DNA of 64,000 nt from Tectiglobus sp965247245 (GCA_965247245.1 CBDFGV010000003.1:4402001-4466000); one strand, 5' to 3'; positions 43,876-54,047 are shown, counted from the stretch's first letter. The notes: a model not told the origin generated them from the sequence alone. Made by a program: numbers and translations.

Positions 43876-45117
43876 TCAATCGAGTGCTTCGGCGATTGTC
43901 GCTGCAATCTTCTCCGATGCGCGCTTGAGCGGATCGTCATCAAAATGCGCATATCGCGCCGTCGTCTGCGCCTGAGTGTGCCCTAAGAGCTTGCCAACGA
44001 TGGGAAGTCCCATGCCACCAGCAGCGCCCACACTCGCAAATGAATGCCGAAGATCATGAATCCGCAGTTCACCCAGCTCCGCATGTTTCCTAATGCGTCG
44101 CCACGGACGGTTGAGATCGTGTCGTGGTTTTCCAGGTTTCTCACCGACGATCACGTATTCACCTATCCGCTCTAATCCGCTGAGGACACCTATCGCAGGT
44201 GAGTTCAAAACCACGTAGCGTTTGCCTGTTTTGCTGTCTGGTAACATGAGCAGGCCGCGTTCAAAGTCGATCTCTGCCCACTTCAGATGCAGGATCTCGC
44301 GCATGCGGCAGCCGGTGAACAGCAGCAATCGAATTGCAGCCGTCACGTAAGGCGAAAACACAATGTTTTGGTTCTCTTCTTTTGCGAGATGCTTTGATGT
44401 CGCCTTGATCTCATCCTTGTCCCAGGGCAGGCCTTCTGTTTCAGCTAAACGAAGGGTGGCACCGAGCCGTTTGAGCTCGTCAATGGAGAGAAACCGCTCG
44501 CGCGTCTTCTCCTTGAAATGCGTTATGCCACGCGTGGGATTGAAGCCTTCATCGACCTCGCCGGCAGTCTCTGCATAACGGAAGAGGCTGCTAACTGCTT
44601 CGACGACGCGGTTCGCAGTGGCAGGCTTGGATTTACCGATACCACGGTGCATTCGAGCTATATCGGCCTTAGTTATTGCGTTGATCTGGATGGCTCCAAG
44701 CCATGGCAACGCATGCTTGCGGAAATAGATGCGGTAATTGGCGACAGTTCTTGGCTTCAGCTTCAGTTCAGCTTCCTCAGACAGATACCGTTCGACGAAT
44801 TCCTTGAACGTGGGTGTTTTTCGGTTCTTCTCTCGTTCACCGGAGGGGTCAAAACCCAGACGCGCGGCTGCCAGGATCTCACGTGCCTGCCGCCGCGCCT
44901 GTTCGGCTGTCACCATCGTCGTTGAGCCGAGCGTCATACGCTTCTTTGCGATCCGCCTGCCGCCATCGCCGGGGCGGTACTCAACAATCCATGACTTGAA
45001 GCCAGACGGCATGACCCGAATACCGAAGCCAGTCAGATCAGTATCATACACAACATATGGCCGACCATCAGGTTCGAGCACGTCCATTGCCCGCTTGGTG
45101 AGTTTCGCCACGGCCAT
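43876..45117 (-). CDS. tyrosine-type site-specific integrase
   Basis: A 413-residue island/phage integrase. The N-terminal DUF4102 arm-binding domain (LTGFGIRVMPSGFKSWIVEYR) is followed by a SAM-like core domain (about 105-190) and the catalytic domain with Arg in TGCRMREIL, His-x-x-Arg in IHDLRHSFAS, LLGHTQAQTT and the nucleophile Tyr in ARYAH. A GAGGAGAG site precedes the ATG. It lies 188 bases from the 3' half of the initiator tRNA gene, the usual target arrangement for this P4-like class. It should carry out insertion and excision of the island to the left. The gene appears intact. Confidence 0.95.
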   Translation of the reverse strand: MAVAKLTKRAMDVLEPDGRPYVVYDTDLTGFGIRVMPSGFKSWIVEYRPGDGGRRIAKKRMTLGSTTMVTAEQARRQAREILAAARLGFDPSGEREKNRKTPTFKEFVERYLSEEAELKLKPRTVANYRIYFRKHALPWLGAIQINAITKADIARMHRGIGKSKPATANRVVEAVSSLFRYAETAGEVDEGFNPTRGITHFKEKTRERFLSIDELKRLGATLRLAETEGLPWDKDEIKATSKHLAKEENQNIVFSPYVTAAIRLLLFTGCRMREILHLKWAEIDFERGLLMLPDSKTGKRYVVLNSPAIGVLSGLERIGEYVIVGEKPGKPRHDLNRPWRRIRKHAELGELRIHDLRHSFASVGAAGGMGLPIVGKLLGHTQAQTTARYAHFDDDPLKRASEKIAATIAEALD

Positions 45118-45304
45118 GTTTTGCTCTCCTCTGGAACCCTCTGCAAATCACGGTGGAACGTTCGTGTCGCCACCATGTCGCCACGGTGACTGAAATCGCT
45201 AGGAATCAACAGGAAAGAAAATATCCCATTTATTACAATGATTCAATGGTTTATGGGCAATATAAGAGATCTGGAGGAAACGGGAAAATACACCAAAAAT
45301 CATA

Positions 45305-45357
<53 letters not shown>

Positions 45358-45551
45358 AATAGCTTAGTAGATTCCCAACTCGACGTTCAAATCGCCGTTG
45401 CCGCACCATCTCGGCTGTCTAAAGCCTGGTCCCATCGTACGGTTACGAGACATCACGAGTGACAGGTTCTAATTGTGAGACCTGCGGTCAAATTTGCCGA
45501 GAATCTGCTTTGGCTGAATGTTAATTTCTATCCGCCGAAACATTGAGGAAT

Positions 45552-46634
45552 CTAACTTCTCTTTGGGCTGTCGTTTGACCGCTTCACTACTCCAGATCCT
45601 TCCTGTCCGTTGCGACGCTGTTTGGCGCGCTGTCTGGCTACCTTTCTCAGGTCAGCAGCTTCATCATGCTCGTCAACGATTTCGCTTCCTAGCAGGGTCT
45701 CTAGTACATCTTCCATCGTGACCAATCCCGCAGTCCCGCCATACTCATCCTCGACCAAGGCGATGTGCGCGTCACGTTCGAGAAGAAGATCCAATAGTGC
45801 ATCCAAGTCTGTCATTTCAGACACGCGCGCTAGATCACGAACAAAATTTCCGACCTGCCGCTCCCCTTGTCCGTTCAATGCTGCCACCAAGAGTTCCCGG
45901 GTGAGAACAAAGCCTGAGACGTCGTCGATTGAGTCACCGGTCACGACCAATCGAGAATGAGGGAACGTGTCTCGCCCAACCACAATAGAAGCCACTGTTG
46001 CCTCGAGAGGAACATGCTCAATTACTGTTCTGGGCGTCATTACCTCATGCGCATTGATCTGCGGCAGCCGAAAAAGATTTGTGACCACACGGGTTTCATC
46101 TTCTTCAACGACACCCTCGCGCTGACCAGCGCTCGCCAACGCTGTTATTTCCTCGCGCGAAACTTCGGCATTTGCCTTGCCCGGCGTCAGTAGTTTCGTA
46201 ATGGCCTGACTGAGCCATACAAGGGGTAGCTGTGCCACAATCAGAAACGGCAGAGTTCGGACCGTGAATGGAGTCAAAGAGCGCCAGTAAGTTGCTCCGA
46301 GAGTCTTTGGTATGATTTCTGATAGGACTAAGATGCCCAGGGTTAGAACTGCTGAAAAAACACCCACTCCGAAATCGTCGAAGACCACTGCGGCTTGAGC
46401 ACCGGCTCCGGTCGCACCAACAGTGTGCGCGATAGTGTTTAAAGATAGGATGGCAGCCAGAGGTCGCTCAATGTCTCCTCGTAGTTGTCTGAGCTTCTCA
46501 GCGAGAGCCGGACGATCTTGCTCAAGTGCTTCTGCATATGAAGGCGTGATCGACAACAGTACTGCTTCCAAGATGGAGCAGAGGAAGGACACGCCTATGG
46601 CAAGAAGGACGAACAGAACGAGCAATGTCATCAT
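45552..46634 (-). CDS. CNNM/CBS-domain transporter (CorB/CorC-like)
   Basis: A 360-residue membrane protein. The DUF21/CNNM domain has four membrane segments (about 3-24, 60-80, 90-110, 125-148) with SLNTIAHTVGATGAGAQA and VLSEIIPKTLGATY as family marks. Two CBS domains follow (VMTPRTVIEHVPLEATV..., and ERDAHIALVEDEYGGTAGLVTMEDVLETLLG), and a basic tail ends it. Such proteins export or balance magnesium or cobalt. The C-terminal CorC transporter-associated domain is missing. It is the first gene right of the attR and the sole gene of its unit. It could be core chromosome or part of the second island. Confidence 0.9.
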   Translation of the reverse strand: MMTLLVLFVLLAIGVSFLCSILEAVLLSITPSYAEALEQDRPALAEKLRQLRGDIERPLAAILSLNTIAHTVGATGAGAQAAVVFDDFGVGVFSAVLTLGILVLSEIIPKTLGATYWRSLTPFTVRTLPFLIVAQLPLVWLSQAITKLLTPGKANAEVSREEITALASAGQREGVVEEDETRVVTNLFRLPQINAHEVMTPRTVIEHVPLEATVASIVVGRDTFPHSRLVVTGDSIDDVSGFVLTRELLVAALNGQGERQVGNFVRDLARVSEMTDLDALLDLLLERDAHIALVEDEYGGTAGLVTMEDVLETLLGSEIVDEHDEAADLRKVARQRAKQRRNGQEGSGVVKRSNDSPKRS

Positions 46635-46982
46635 GGACGCTTTCGGAAAAATTCACGGACTCACCCAATTTGATATAGGCCTATATCACGGATCACCAAC
46701 TGGGCCGAAAGAAGCTAAACCAAGCAACTGATCAGTGTTTCAGTAAGTGCTTGGTCGTGGAGTTTCAATTGTCGGTGTTTGGTCATGCTACTTTAGCGCT
46801 ACGCCACGACGTGTGTGCAATGCCTGTGATCGATCTGACTGGTGAACCGCACGGCTCTAACAACGTAAGTCAGGTCATAACCTAGTTCGGAAGAATTCGT
46901 TCGGAGCGTGTTCGTCTGGTGCTTGCCGTGCTAACAGCTAGTGATCACACACTTTCGTGTCCGACGTTTGGAGCCTTTTGCC
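46635..46982. other. divergent promoter region
   Basis: This region lies between the CNNM gene (minus) and the M20 amidohydrolase gene (plus). There is no supported gene and no clear operator. Confidence 0.4.
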
Positions 46983-48185
46983 ATGCAACCCTCGTCTACT
47001 CCGATGAACTCACGCTTTGGCAACCAGATCGGCAATATCCACGCTGAAGTCACTGCATGGCGTCGTGACTTGCATGCGCATCCTGAGGTCGGCTTCGAGG
47101 AGGTTCGGACAGCCGGGTTTGTCGAGCAGCAACTCCGTGCATTTGGAGTCGACGAAATTGCGACTGGCCTTGGGAAGACAGGCGTAGTCGGGCTCGTGCG
47201 CGGTAAGGCGGATGGCCCGACCATCGGTCTGCGCGCTGATATGGATGCGCTCCCTATGCAAGAGAAGGGCACGGTACCGCATCGCTCGACGGTAGATGGC
47301 AAGATGCATGCGTGTGGCCATGACGGCCATACCGCGATGTTGTTGGGGGTGGCAAAAATCCTCGCCGAGACGCGTGACTTCGCTGGTTCTGTCGCGCTGA
47401 TATTCCAACCTGCTGAAGAAGGCGGCGGTGGTGGTCGGGTCATGGTTGAAGATGGCATGTTCGATCAGTTTGACTGTCAGACTGTCTGGGGCCTGCACAA
47501 CTGGCCTGACCTGCCACTGGGCACATTTGCTGCACTCGACGGTGGAGTGATGGCGGGTATCGACTATTTCGACATTGCCGTACGCGGTCAGGGCACGCAT
47601 GCGGGCATGCCCCACCAAGGGATCGACACCGTCTTAGCCGCTGCTCATATCGTTACGGCACTGCAGAGCGTGCCTGGCCGCAATGTTTCGCCACATGATA
47701 CGGCGACGATCGGCATCTCAATGTTCCGCGGATCTGACGCCTATGTGGTGATGCCTGAAGAGGCGGTGATCGGTGGATCGGTTCGCTACTTTGATCCAAA
47801 GGTTCGTGAGTTGGCAGAAGCACGGGTTTGCGCGCTGGCAAGGAGTATCGCCTCCGGCTTCGGCGCGGAGGCGGTGATTGACTACCGCGTGAATTACCCA
47901 CCGGCAGTGAACGCTACCAAAGAGACTGCAATCGCTGCGGATGTTGCAGCTGATCTGGTCGGGTCTGATGCCGTCATTCGAGAGCATGATCCGTGCATGG
48001 CGGGTGAAGACTTCGCTTTCATGCTGAACGCCCGCCCAGGCAACTATATCTGGATGGGAACAGACCATCCAGATCACCAGTCAGGCAAGCTCCATTATCC
48101 TGACTACGACTTCAATGATGCGGCGATCCCTATCGGCATCGGTTACTGGCTTGCTCTCGTCGACCGTCTGCTGCCGGCCCGTTGA
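46983..48185 (+). CDS. M20 family amidohydrolase (hippurate/N-acyl-amino-acid hydrolase type)
   Basis: A 400-residue zinc amidohydrolase that splits an acyl group from an amino acid or indole conjugate in the cytoplasm. The M20D motifs are present: WRRDLHAHPEVGFEE at the start, GLRADMDALPMQE, MHACGHDGHTAMLLG, FQPAEEGGGGG with the catalytic Glu pair, the dimerisation domain with GQGTHAGMPHQGID, and AGEDFAFML near the end. The ATG at 46983 is chosen for a GGAG ten bases upstream; another at 47004 is possible. It lies in the 14.2-kb segment with other amide-cleaving enzymes and may serve the same nitrogen-scavenging purpose. Confidence 0.92.
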   Translation: MQPSSTPMNSRFGNQIGNIHAEVTAWRRDLHAHPEVGFEEVRTAGFVEQQLRAFGVDEIATGLGKTGVVGLVRGKADGPTIGLRADMDALPMQEKGTVPHRSTVDGKMHACGHDGHTAMLLGVAKILAETRDFAGSVALIFQPAEEGGGGGRVMVEDGMFDQFDCQTVWGLHNWPDLPLGTFAALDGGVMAGIDYFDIAVRGQGTHAGMPHQGIDTVLAAAHIVTALQSVPGRNVSPHDTATIGISMFRGSDAYVVMPEEAVIGGSVRYFDPKVRELAEARVCALARSIASGFGAEAVIDYRVNYPPAVNATKETAIAADVAADLVGSDAVIREHDPCMAGEDFAFMLNARPGNYIWMGTDHPDHQSGKLHYPDYDFNDAAIPIGIGYWLALVDRLLPAR

Positions 48186-48356
48186 GGCAAGCGCATAAGG
48201 TGGTCGAATGCTGGACAATTCGTAGAGATATGCAGGGGCTGCTCTATACCACTGTTCTGTCGTTTTATCCCAGAAGCAGACGTTGGCGAATGGTAGATCG
48301 GCGACCGTTTTAGCGCCACTGACCATACCTGCTCTGAGAGGTATCACGTCGCGCGA

Positions 48357-48990
48357 TTAGATTTCGGTGTTCTCCGCGAGTTCAATAGCGTCATCCACTT
48401 CAATGCCGAGATAGCGAACGGTGCTTTCGATCTTTGGATGTCCGAGCAAAAGTTGAGCCGCTCTCAAGTTTCCTGTTCGCCGGTAACTAGGACCGCTTTA
48501 GTTCTGCGTAGCGAATGCGTGCCAAACTGGCTTGGGTCGAGCCCTATGTGGGTGATCCACTCCTAAACGAGCCGAGCGTACTGCCGGGTCGTCAAGCCGC
48601 CGCGACCACCCCAACCAGCAAACAAGAACTGTCCTGTCAGGCGCTCCGTCAGTCGCAGATAGTCGTCGATCGCCTTGCGCGTGTGTTCGATCAGTTCGAA
48701 CCTGACTGGTCGATCAGTTTTTTCTGTCGAATTGTAGCACGGTCGAGCGCATAGCTGTTTGGGGCAACATCTTCGACGCGAACAGCAACCACGTCGCAAC
48801 CTCGCAGCTTGCTATCGATAGCAAGATTAAAGAGCGCAAGATCACGCGTCTTGCTTTCCAATTGTAGCTTGGTTCTGATCGACCACACATGACTAGGCTG
48901 CAAAGGTGGTTTCGCTCCGACGATCTTTCCCTTGTTCCAAGGCACACGCCGAGCTCGTTGTTCGTTTGAAGTATTTTGATGATGTTCCAT
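48357..48990 (-). pseudogene. tyrosine recombinase, decayed
   Basis: This has an intact N-terminal start (VPWNKGKIVGAKPPLQPSHVW) and a body with DLALFNLAIDSKLRGCDVVAV. After a shift near 48720 it reads RPVRFELIEHTRKAIDDYLR and LTTRQYARLV, and after another shift near 48500, YRRTGNLRAAQLLLGHPKIESTVRYLGIEVDDAIELAENTEI. The last piece carries the LLGH and catalytic Tyr motifs. At least two frameshifts and a stop separate these parts. It belongs to a recombinase family common on Hyphomicrobiales plasmids and islands, and is different from the integrase at 43876-45117. It may be the lost integrase of the 14.2-kb unit. Confidence 0.85.
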
Positions 48991-49200
48991 GGTCTGTCTC
49001 CTCTGTTAGGGAACAGCCCAAGGTGTGTCTGCGCGGGAGAAGTTCTTGAATTTCTGTCGGCTTTTGGTGAAGACCGTCGAAGAGTCGTTGCCCGGCGTCA
49101 CAGACCACTCAAGAGCGACCGTTCGCAAGCGCAACATCGCGCCCACCTCTGACGGGGACTTTGATCAAAGAGCGGAAGCCCAATACTGGGAGTGATTGGC

Positions 49201-49611
49201 TTACCTTTCAATGCGTATGTCCTGAGCCCCCTCCCACAGTACCTGTCGTCCCAGTGTGTAGAGGTTCTCAAGGCCACTCGTGATGGTCATAAAATGGTTG
49301 CCGGATAATTGCCCTGCCTTGGATGCGAAGTTCACATTGCCATAAGCCAGCAGAACCTCAGTTTCGCTGACACCCCCTGGATAGAGAATAATCTGTCCCG
49401 GCGCGGGGTAGCAGGTATTGTTCTCAAACGGTACGCCGAAGTCCAGGTCACCAAGTGGTATCCATACTCCTTCGCCACTCCAGCGGACGTGGATGATCTT
49501 GCTTACAAATGGCAAATGCTGCTCGAACGATTGGCAGGATAGAGGTGCCCGCTCAGTTTCAAGGCGAGCGCTGAATTCCAAAAGTCCTGCTGTAATTCTC
49601 AATTGAGTCAT
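49201..49611 (-). CDS. DUF3830 family protein
   Basis: A 136-residue cyclophilin-like barrel protein of DUF3830. The signature stretch near the end is NFASKAGQLSGNHFMTITSGLE followed by LGRQVLWEGAQDI. Its ATG overlaps the stop of the amidase gene by four bases (ATGA), so the two are translationally coupled. DUF3830 genes often travel with amidases and peptide/amide ABC importers, as here; their biochemical role is not known. It is the last gene of the ABC-amidase operon. Confidence 0.88.
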   Translation of the reverse strand: MTQLRITAGLLEFSARLETERAPLSCQSFEQHLPFVSKIIHVRWSGEGVWIPLGDLDFGVPFENNTCYPAPGQIILYPGGVSETEVLLAYGNVNFASKAGQLSGNHFMTITSGLENLYTLGRQVLWEGAQDIRIER

Positions 49612-50975
49612 TGCGGAGATCGGCCAAGTGATGGTTTCGGGAACGGTCCTCGGATTTGCTCGAATGCAGCACCAATGCGCAAGGCGAGAGGATCATCGAA
49701 CCGGCGTACGACAATTTGGAGTGAGGTTGGCAGCCCTGTCTCTGTAACACTCATCGGGACGGCGAGCGCAGCAAGTTCCAAGTAATTGGCGAAACGTGTG
49801 TGGCTCGACATTGTCATGTCCGTCTCATCGACTTCAGAAATAGGTATGGCTGTGAACGCGGCGGTGGGAAGAACAATTGCGTCGACGCGGTCAATAACGG
49901 CTTCAAAGTCGTTGATCGCCCTAGCGCGGTCACGCTGAATGCGGACCAGTTCTGCGGCAGTGACATCGGCACCACGTAGCATGCGCGTCCGGATAGGCGC
50001 CGCCATCTTCGAGGTCATATCGTCTACAATATCTGAATAAGTGGCATATGCTTCAGAAGCCGAAATGATGCCTCCAAGATGTTGGTATTCATCCAATGGC
50101 AAAGGTAATTCGACGTCTGTGATCGTTGCACCCGCTTCGTGCAATTGATTTAGGGCGTGATCGAATGCTTGCGCCACTGCTGACGTCAAATGCGGCATGT
50201 GATCTGTCTTGATACGTGCGAGGCGTAGACCTTCTATGCCGCGATGCAAATCACGTAAGGGACATTTGAAATTGACACCAAGTGTTGTGGGATCTGCTTC
50301 ATCTGGGCCTTGCATCACAGCTAGCATGCGCGCAGCGCGTTCAACAGAGTCAGCGAGTGGCCCGACCGTATCAAGTGTATCAGACAGCGGCGTCACACCA
50401 GCCCGGCTGACCAATCCAATTGAGGTCTTGTGACCGACACAGCCGCAAAACGCAGCTGGAATGCGGACAGAACCACCAGTATCTGTACCGAGACCAGCTG
50501 GCACGATCCCCGCGCCAACCAGGACGCCTGTACCGCTCGACGAGCCACCTGGGACGCGATGCGTTTCGAGGTCCCACGGATTCACGGGGGTCCCAACGGT
50601 TTCATTGGTACCCCAACCACCAATGGCAAACTCAACCGTATGTGTCTTTGCAATGGGAATGGCACCCGCGCCGCGTAAGGCTTCTACGACTGGAGCATCC
50701 TGCGACGCTGGAGGGTTCTCGGAGCGCGTCAGCGAGCCGGATTGAGTTGGTTCGCCGCCGACGTCAATGATGTCTTTGACGACAAATGGAAGACCCTGCA
50801 GGTGGCCCCCGGTGACGCCTGTGCTGCTCATCGCATCGCACTGGCGGGCAGCTGCCAATGCCGATTCATCAAATGTACTCACGACAGCTTTGAGTTTCGG
50901 CTGGTGTGCGCGAACAGTTTCAAGAGTTGTGCTGATCGTCGTTTCGCTTTGGCCAATGGTGGTATCGTTGGGCAT
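49608..50975 (-). CDS. amidase (amidase signature family)
   Basis: A roughly 455-residue Ser-Ser-Lys amidase releasing ammonia from an amide. The catalytic Lys is in LPFVVKDIID (residue about 67). The signature region RVPGGSSSGTGVLVGAGIVP then GTDTGGSVRIPAAFCG contains the cis-Ser and nucleophile Ser. The start is uncertain: ATG at 50975 gives a slightly short N-terminus, and a TTG at 51080 would add 35 residues with a hydrophobic stretch and overlap the upstream ATPase gene. It is placed between the ABC transporter and DUF3830 genes, so the amide probably arrives through that transporter. Confidence 0.88.
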   Translation of the reverse strand: MPNDTTIGQSETTISTTLETVRAHQPKLKAVVSTFDESALAAARQCDAMSSTGVTGGHLQGLPFVVKDIIDVGGEPTQSGSLTRSENPPASQDAPVVEALRGAGAIPIAKTHTVEFAIGGWGTNETVGTPVNPWDLETHRVPGGSSSGTGVLVGAGIVPAGLGTDTGGSVRIPAAFCGCVGHKTSIGLVSRAGVTPLSDTLDTVGPLADSVERAARMLAVMQGPDEADPTTLGVNFKCPLRDLHRGIEGLRLARIKTDHMPHLTSAVAQAFDHALNQLHEAGATITDVELPLPLDEYQHLGGIISASEAYATYSDIVDDMTSKMAAPIRTRMLRGADVTAAELVRIQRDRARAINDFEAVIDRVDAIVLPTAAFTAIPISEVDETDMTMSSHTRFANYLELAALAVPMSVTETGLPTSLQIVVRRFDDPLALRIGAAFEQIRGPFPKPSLGRSPQ

Positions 50976-51045
50976 TCTCAAGTGTCCACTGATTGCAATA
51001 AAGAGGCTTGCCAGCAGTGCCGCGCCAGGCCCACTGAATAAGATC

Positions 51046-52065
51046 TCATTTAGTAGCGACCGCCATGTCGGCTGAGCCAATTGGATGATAGCATGCTGCC
51101 TTGTGACCTGGCCCTATGCTGCTATCCGGCGGTGGTGTTGCCTGACACGTGGCATCGACAGCGTGACAGCGCGGAGCAAATGCGCAACCGGTCGGCAACG
51201 CAGCCAGGTCTGGTGGTGATCCATCGATTGCCAGCAACCGTTGACCTTTGTTGGCTCGTTTGACAGTCGATGCCATCAGTCCCTGGGTATAGTGATGCGC
51301 TGGCCTTGAGAAAACCTCAGAAACGGAACCTGTCTCGACAAAACGGCCCGCATACATAACGGCCAACTTATCGGCGACTTCGACGGCAACGCCGATGTCA
51401 TGGGTGACGAACATGATTGCCATTCCGAGTTCGTCGCGTAGTCTACGCAGCAGTAGCAAGATCTGGATCTGCACGGTCGCATCGAGCGCAGTGGTTGGCT
51501 CGTCAGCCAACAGGAGGGACGGTCGACACGACAAGGCAAGCGCAATCATGGCACGCTGACGCATGCCCCCTGACATCTCGAATGGATAATTCTTGAGACG
51601 ACTCTTGGCAGATGGAATCTGGACAAGGTCGAGAAGCTCCAGAGCCCTGGCCAACGCTTCCGAATGCGAAGTCCCCTCGTGCCGAATGATCGTTTCTGCG
51701 ATCTGATCACCGATCGTGAAAACCGGGTCAAAAGCTGTCATTGGCTCTTGGAAGATCATCGAGACAACCGGACCGCGTAGATCGGAGATCTCTTTCTCGT
51801 CCATAGCAACCACGTTGCGTCCTGCAATTGTAATTTGGCCCGATATGCGCGCCGTGTTTCGGGGAAGCAAACGCATCAACGCGCGCATCGTCACCGATTT
51901 GCCTGAGCCAGACTCACCCAGAATGCAAAGCACCTCGCCTGGGTCGAGAGTGAAAGAAACTCCATTGACCGCGTTGATCTGGGTATCTCGGGAAGTGAAC
52001 GTCACTTTCAAGTCTCTGACATCAACCAGTGGTTTGGTCGCCTCGGCAACTGCGTCTTGATTCAT
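51046..52065 (-). CDS. ABC transporter ATPase, DppD/OppD type
   Basis: A 339-residue ATPase of the peptide/nickel importer class that powers uptake together with its DppF-like partner. Walker A is GESGSGKSVT, the ABC signature MSGGMRQRAMIALAL, Walker B LLLADEPTTALD and the H-loop FVTHDIG. The C-terminal oligopeptide domain has the GCAFAPRCHAV... cysteine region typical of DppD. The ATG at 52065 overlaps the TGA of the DppF gene (ATGA), with GGAG upstream. Longer frame starts overlap the neighbour and lack sense. Confidence 0.94.
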   Translation of the reverse strand: MNQDAVAEATKPLVDVRDLKVTFTSRDTQINAVNGVSFTLDPGEVLCILGESGSGKSVTMRALMRLLPRNTARISGQITIAGRNVVAMDEKEISDLRGPVVSMIFQEPMTAFDPVFTIGDQIAETIIRHEGTSHSEALARALELLDLVQIPSAKSRLKNYPFEMSGGMRQRAMIALALSCRPSLLLADEPTTALDATVQIQILLLLRRLRDELGMAIMFVTHDIGVAVEVADKLAVMYAGRFVETGSVSEVFSRPAHHYTQGLMASTVKRANKGQRLLAIDGSPPDLAALPTGCAFAPRCHAVDATCQATPPPDSSIGPGHKAACYHPIGSADMAVATK

Positions 52066-53135
52066 TGGACATCTCCAATAGGAGCAGCTGTATGTCCTGA
52101 GTTTGGAATGGTCATGTGACATGCCGAGAAGTGTTTCCCGCCAGAGGAGACGACATGCAGGCTCGGCTCGACTTTCGAGCACAGTGCTTCAGCATGACTG
52201 CAGCGGGTGTGAAAACGGCAACCGCTCGGCGGGTTGATTGGATTTGGTGGATCGCCAGCGATTGGTGGTTCATTCGCACGATTGCCAGGGTCCATGGACG
52301 GCATCGCTGATAACAGAGCCCGCGTGTAGGGATGCGCAGTCTGCGAATAGATCTCCTCAACCGACCCGATCTCGACAACCTTGCCCAGGTACATCACCAG
52401 GACGCGGTCGCTCACGTAGTGCACGACATTGAGATCATGGCTAATGAAGATATAGGTGAGATTGAGTTGCTCCTTGAGGTCCATCAGTAGATTTAGGACC
52501 TGCGCCTCGACTGACTTATCAAGGGCTGAGACAGCTTCGTCAAGAATGACGATTTCAGGCTCAAGCGCAAGCGCGCGGGCAATGTTAACACGCTGACGCT
52601 GACCACCGGAAAGCTCGTGTGGATAGCGGCGAATGAAGAGATTGGGATCTAATCCTACTTTGCCCAGAAGATCGCGGGCTCGCGCGCGCGCCTCATTTAG
52701 TGGAACACCTTGCGCGCGCGGTCCAAAGGCAATCGTCTCTTCGATCGTCATGCGCGGATTGAGTGAGGCGTAGGAGTCTTGAAACACCATCTGCATGAGA
52801 TAGCGCATGTCCCGCACAGATATACCGTCGGGCGATCCGACCTGTCGGCCTTTGATCATAACCTCACCACCATCAGGCGGCATCAAGCGCATCAGCACGC
52901 GTGCTGTCGTTGATTTCCCGCAACCGGATTCGCCAACGATTCCGAGTGTCTCACCTTCAGCGAGTTCGAAGCTCACACCATCGACTGCGAGAACCTTGCC
53001 GGCGCTCCCCCGGAAAGGACCACCCTTGACCGTGAAGTGCTTGACCAAATCGTTGATGACTAGGATCGGCATTTGCGAATGTTGCGAGGTTGGTGTGGGT
53101 ACCCCTGCAGCGAACTCAGTGGTCGTTTGTGTCAT
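52062..53135 (-). CDS. ABC transporter ATPase, DppF/OppF type
   Basis: A 357-residue ATPase. Walker A is GESGCGKSTT, signature LSGGQRQRVNIARAL, Walker B IVILDEAVSALD and H-loop FISHDLN; the C-terminal oligopeptide extension GCRFHTRCSHAEALC is complete. Its start overlaps the stop of the permease gene (ATGA), and its stop overlaps the start of the DppD gene. It is unusual only in that the dppF-type gene precedes the dppD-type. Confidence 0.94.
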   Translation of the reverse strand: MTQTTTEFAAGVPTPTSQHSQMPILVINDLVKHFTVKGGPFRGSAGKVLAVDGVSFELAEGETLGIVGESGCGKSTTARVLMRLMPPDGGEVMIKGRQVGSPDGISVRDMRYLMQMVFQDSYASLNPRMTIEETIAFGPRAQGVPLNEARARARDLLGKVGLDPNLFIRRYPHELSGGQRQRVNIARALALEPEIVILDEAVSALDKSVEAQVLNLLMDLKEQLNLTYIFISHDLNVVHYVSDRVLVMYLGKVVEIGSVEEIYSQTAHPYTRALLSAMPSMDPGNRANEPPIAGDPPNPINPPSGCRFHTRCSHAEALCSKVEPSLHVVSSGGKHFSACHMTIPNSGHTAAPIGDVQ

Positions 53136-54043
53136 AGGCGGATGTCCATTGCGCTGCGCAGGCCGTCGCTAAGGAGATTGAAGCTTAGGGACGTGATGAA
53201 GATCATCACACCCGGCAATGCTGCGAGATAGGGATTGACGTAGATAGCCTGGCGAAGCGTATTCAACATCAGCCCCCACTCCGCCTCAGGCGGACGTACA
53301 CCCAGCCCCAGGAAAGACAGCCCCGAAGCCAAAATAATCGATACGCTAATTAAGCTAGTCGCGTAGATAAAAATGGGACCGAGAACATTTGGCAGGACGT
53401 GTGCCCGAATTATGGTGAACGTCTTAGCGCCAGACGCGCGAGCAGCTTCAACATAGTCAAGGGAACGTACTTGCGTGGTTACGCTCTCCGAGATCCGTGC
53501 AATTGGTGGGATGAATACAATGGTCAATGAGAGTACTGCATTCTCAATACCTGCTCCCAATGCGCCAGAAATTGCTATTGCAAGAAGCACGGACGGAAAT
53601 GCGTAGAATACGTCCATCGTACGCATGATGAGCATGCCGATCCAGCCACCTGCAAATCCGGCAAGTATTCCGAGGATGCCGCCAATGATGAGAGCATTGA
53701 CGACAGGTGCAACACCCATGAACAGGGATAACCGCCCACCGTACAGAAGGCGACTTAGCATATCCCGGCCAGTTTCGTCCGTGCCAAGAAGATGTCCAGG
53801 CGTCCCGATCGCCTTAAGCCGACGGATCATACTTGCAGCTGCCGGGTCATGAGGTGCAAGCAAAGGGGCAAAGATCGCGGAAAGAATGATGAGGAGTAGG
53901 ATCGCTCCAAAGATCAGAGTGACCGGATCATGGCGCAACCGTTCCAGGACGGTGGCCCAATAACTTCGAGATTTCATCGCTACTTGAGCGCTGTCAACCG
54001 AAGTTTCCGTGTGGACAGTAGGTGTGATGTCTGATGTGGTCAT
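53132..54043 (-). CDS. ABC transporter permease, DppC type
   Basis: A 303-residue inner-membrane permease with about six helices and the N-terminal OppC-like region HDPVTLIFGAILLLIILSAIFAPLLAPHDP. The GTDETGRDMLSRLLYGGR motif and the EAA loop (DYVEAARASGAKTFTIIRAHVLPN) are typical. The ATG at 54043 is preferred, lying four bases after the DppB stop; the open frame extends 70 codons upstream inside dppB but is meaningless there. Confidence 0.93.
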   Translation of the reverse strand: MTTSDITPTVHTETSVDSAQVAMKSRSYWATVLERLRHDPVTLIFGAILLLIILSAIFAPLLAPHDPAAASMIRRLKAIGTPGHLLGTDETGRDMLSRLLYGGRLSLFMGVAPVVNALIIGGILGILAGFAGGWIGMLIMRTMDVFYAFPSVLLAIAISGALGAGIENAVLSLTIVFIPPIARISESVTTQVRSLDYVEAARASGAKTFTIIRAHVLPNVLGPIFIYATSLISVSIILASGLSFLGLGVRPPEAEWGLMLNTLRQAIYVNPYLAALPGVMIFITSLSFNLLSDGLRSAMDIRL

Positions 54044-54047
54044 TGCA

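Noticed and set aside
48081..48347. 88-codon minus-strand frame
   Set aside because: It contains a FANVCFWDKT-type stretch, the translation of a known kind of non-coding spacer repeat, and overlaps the end of the M20 gene.
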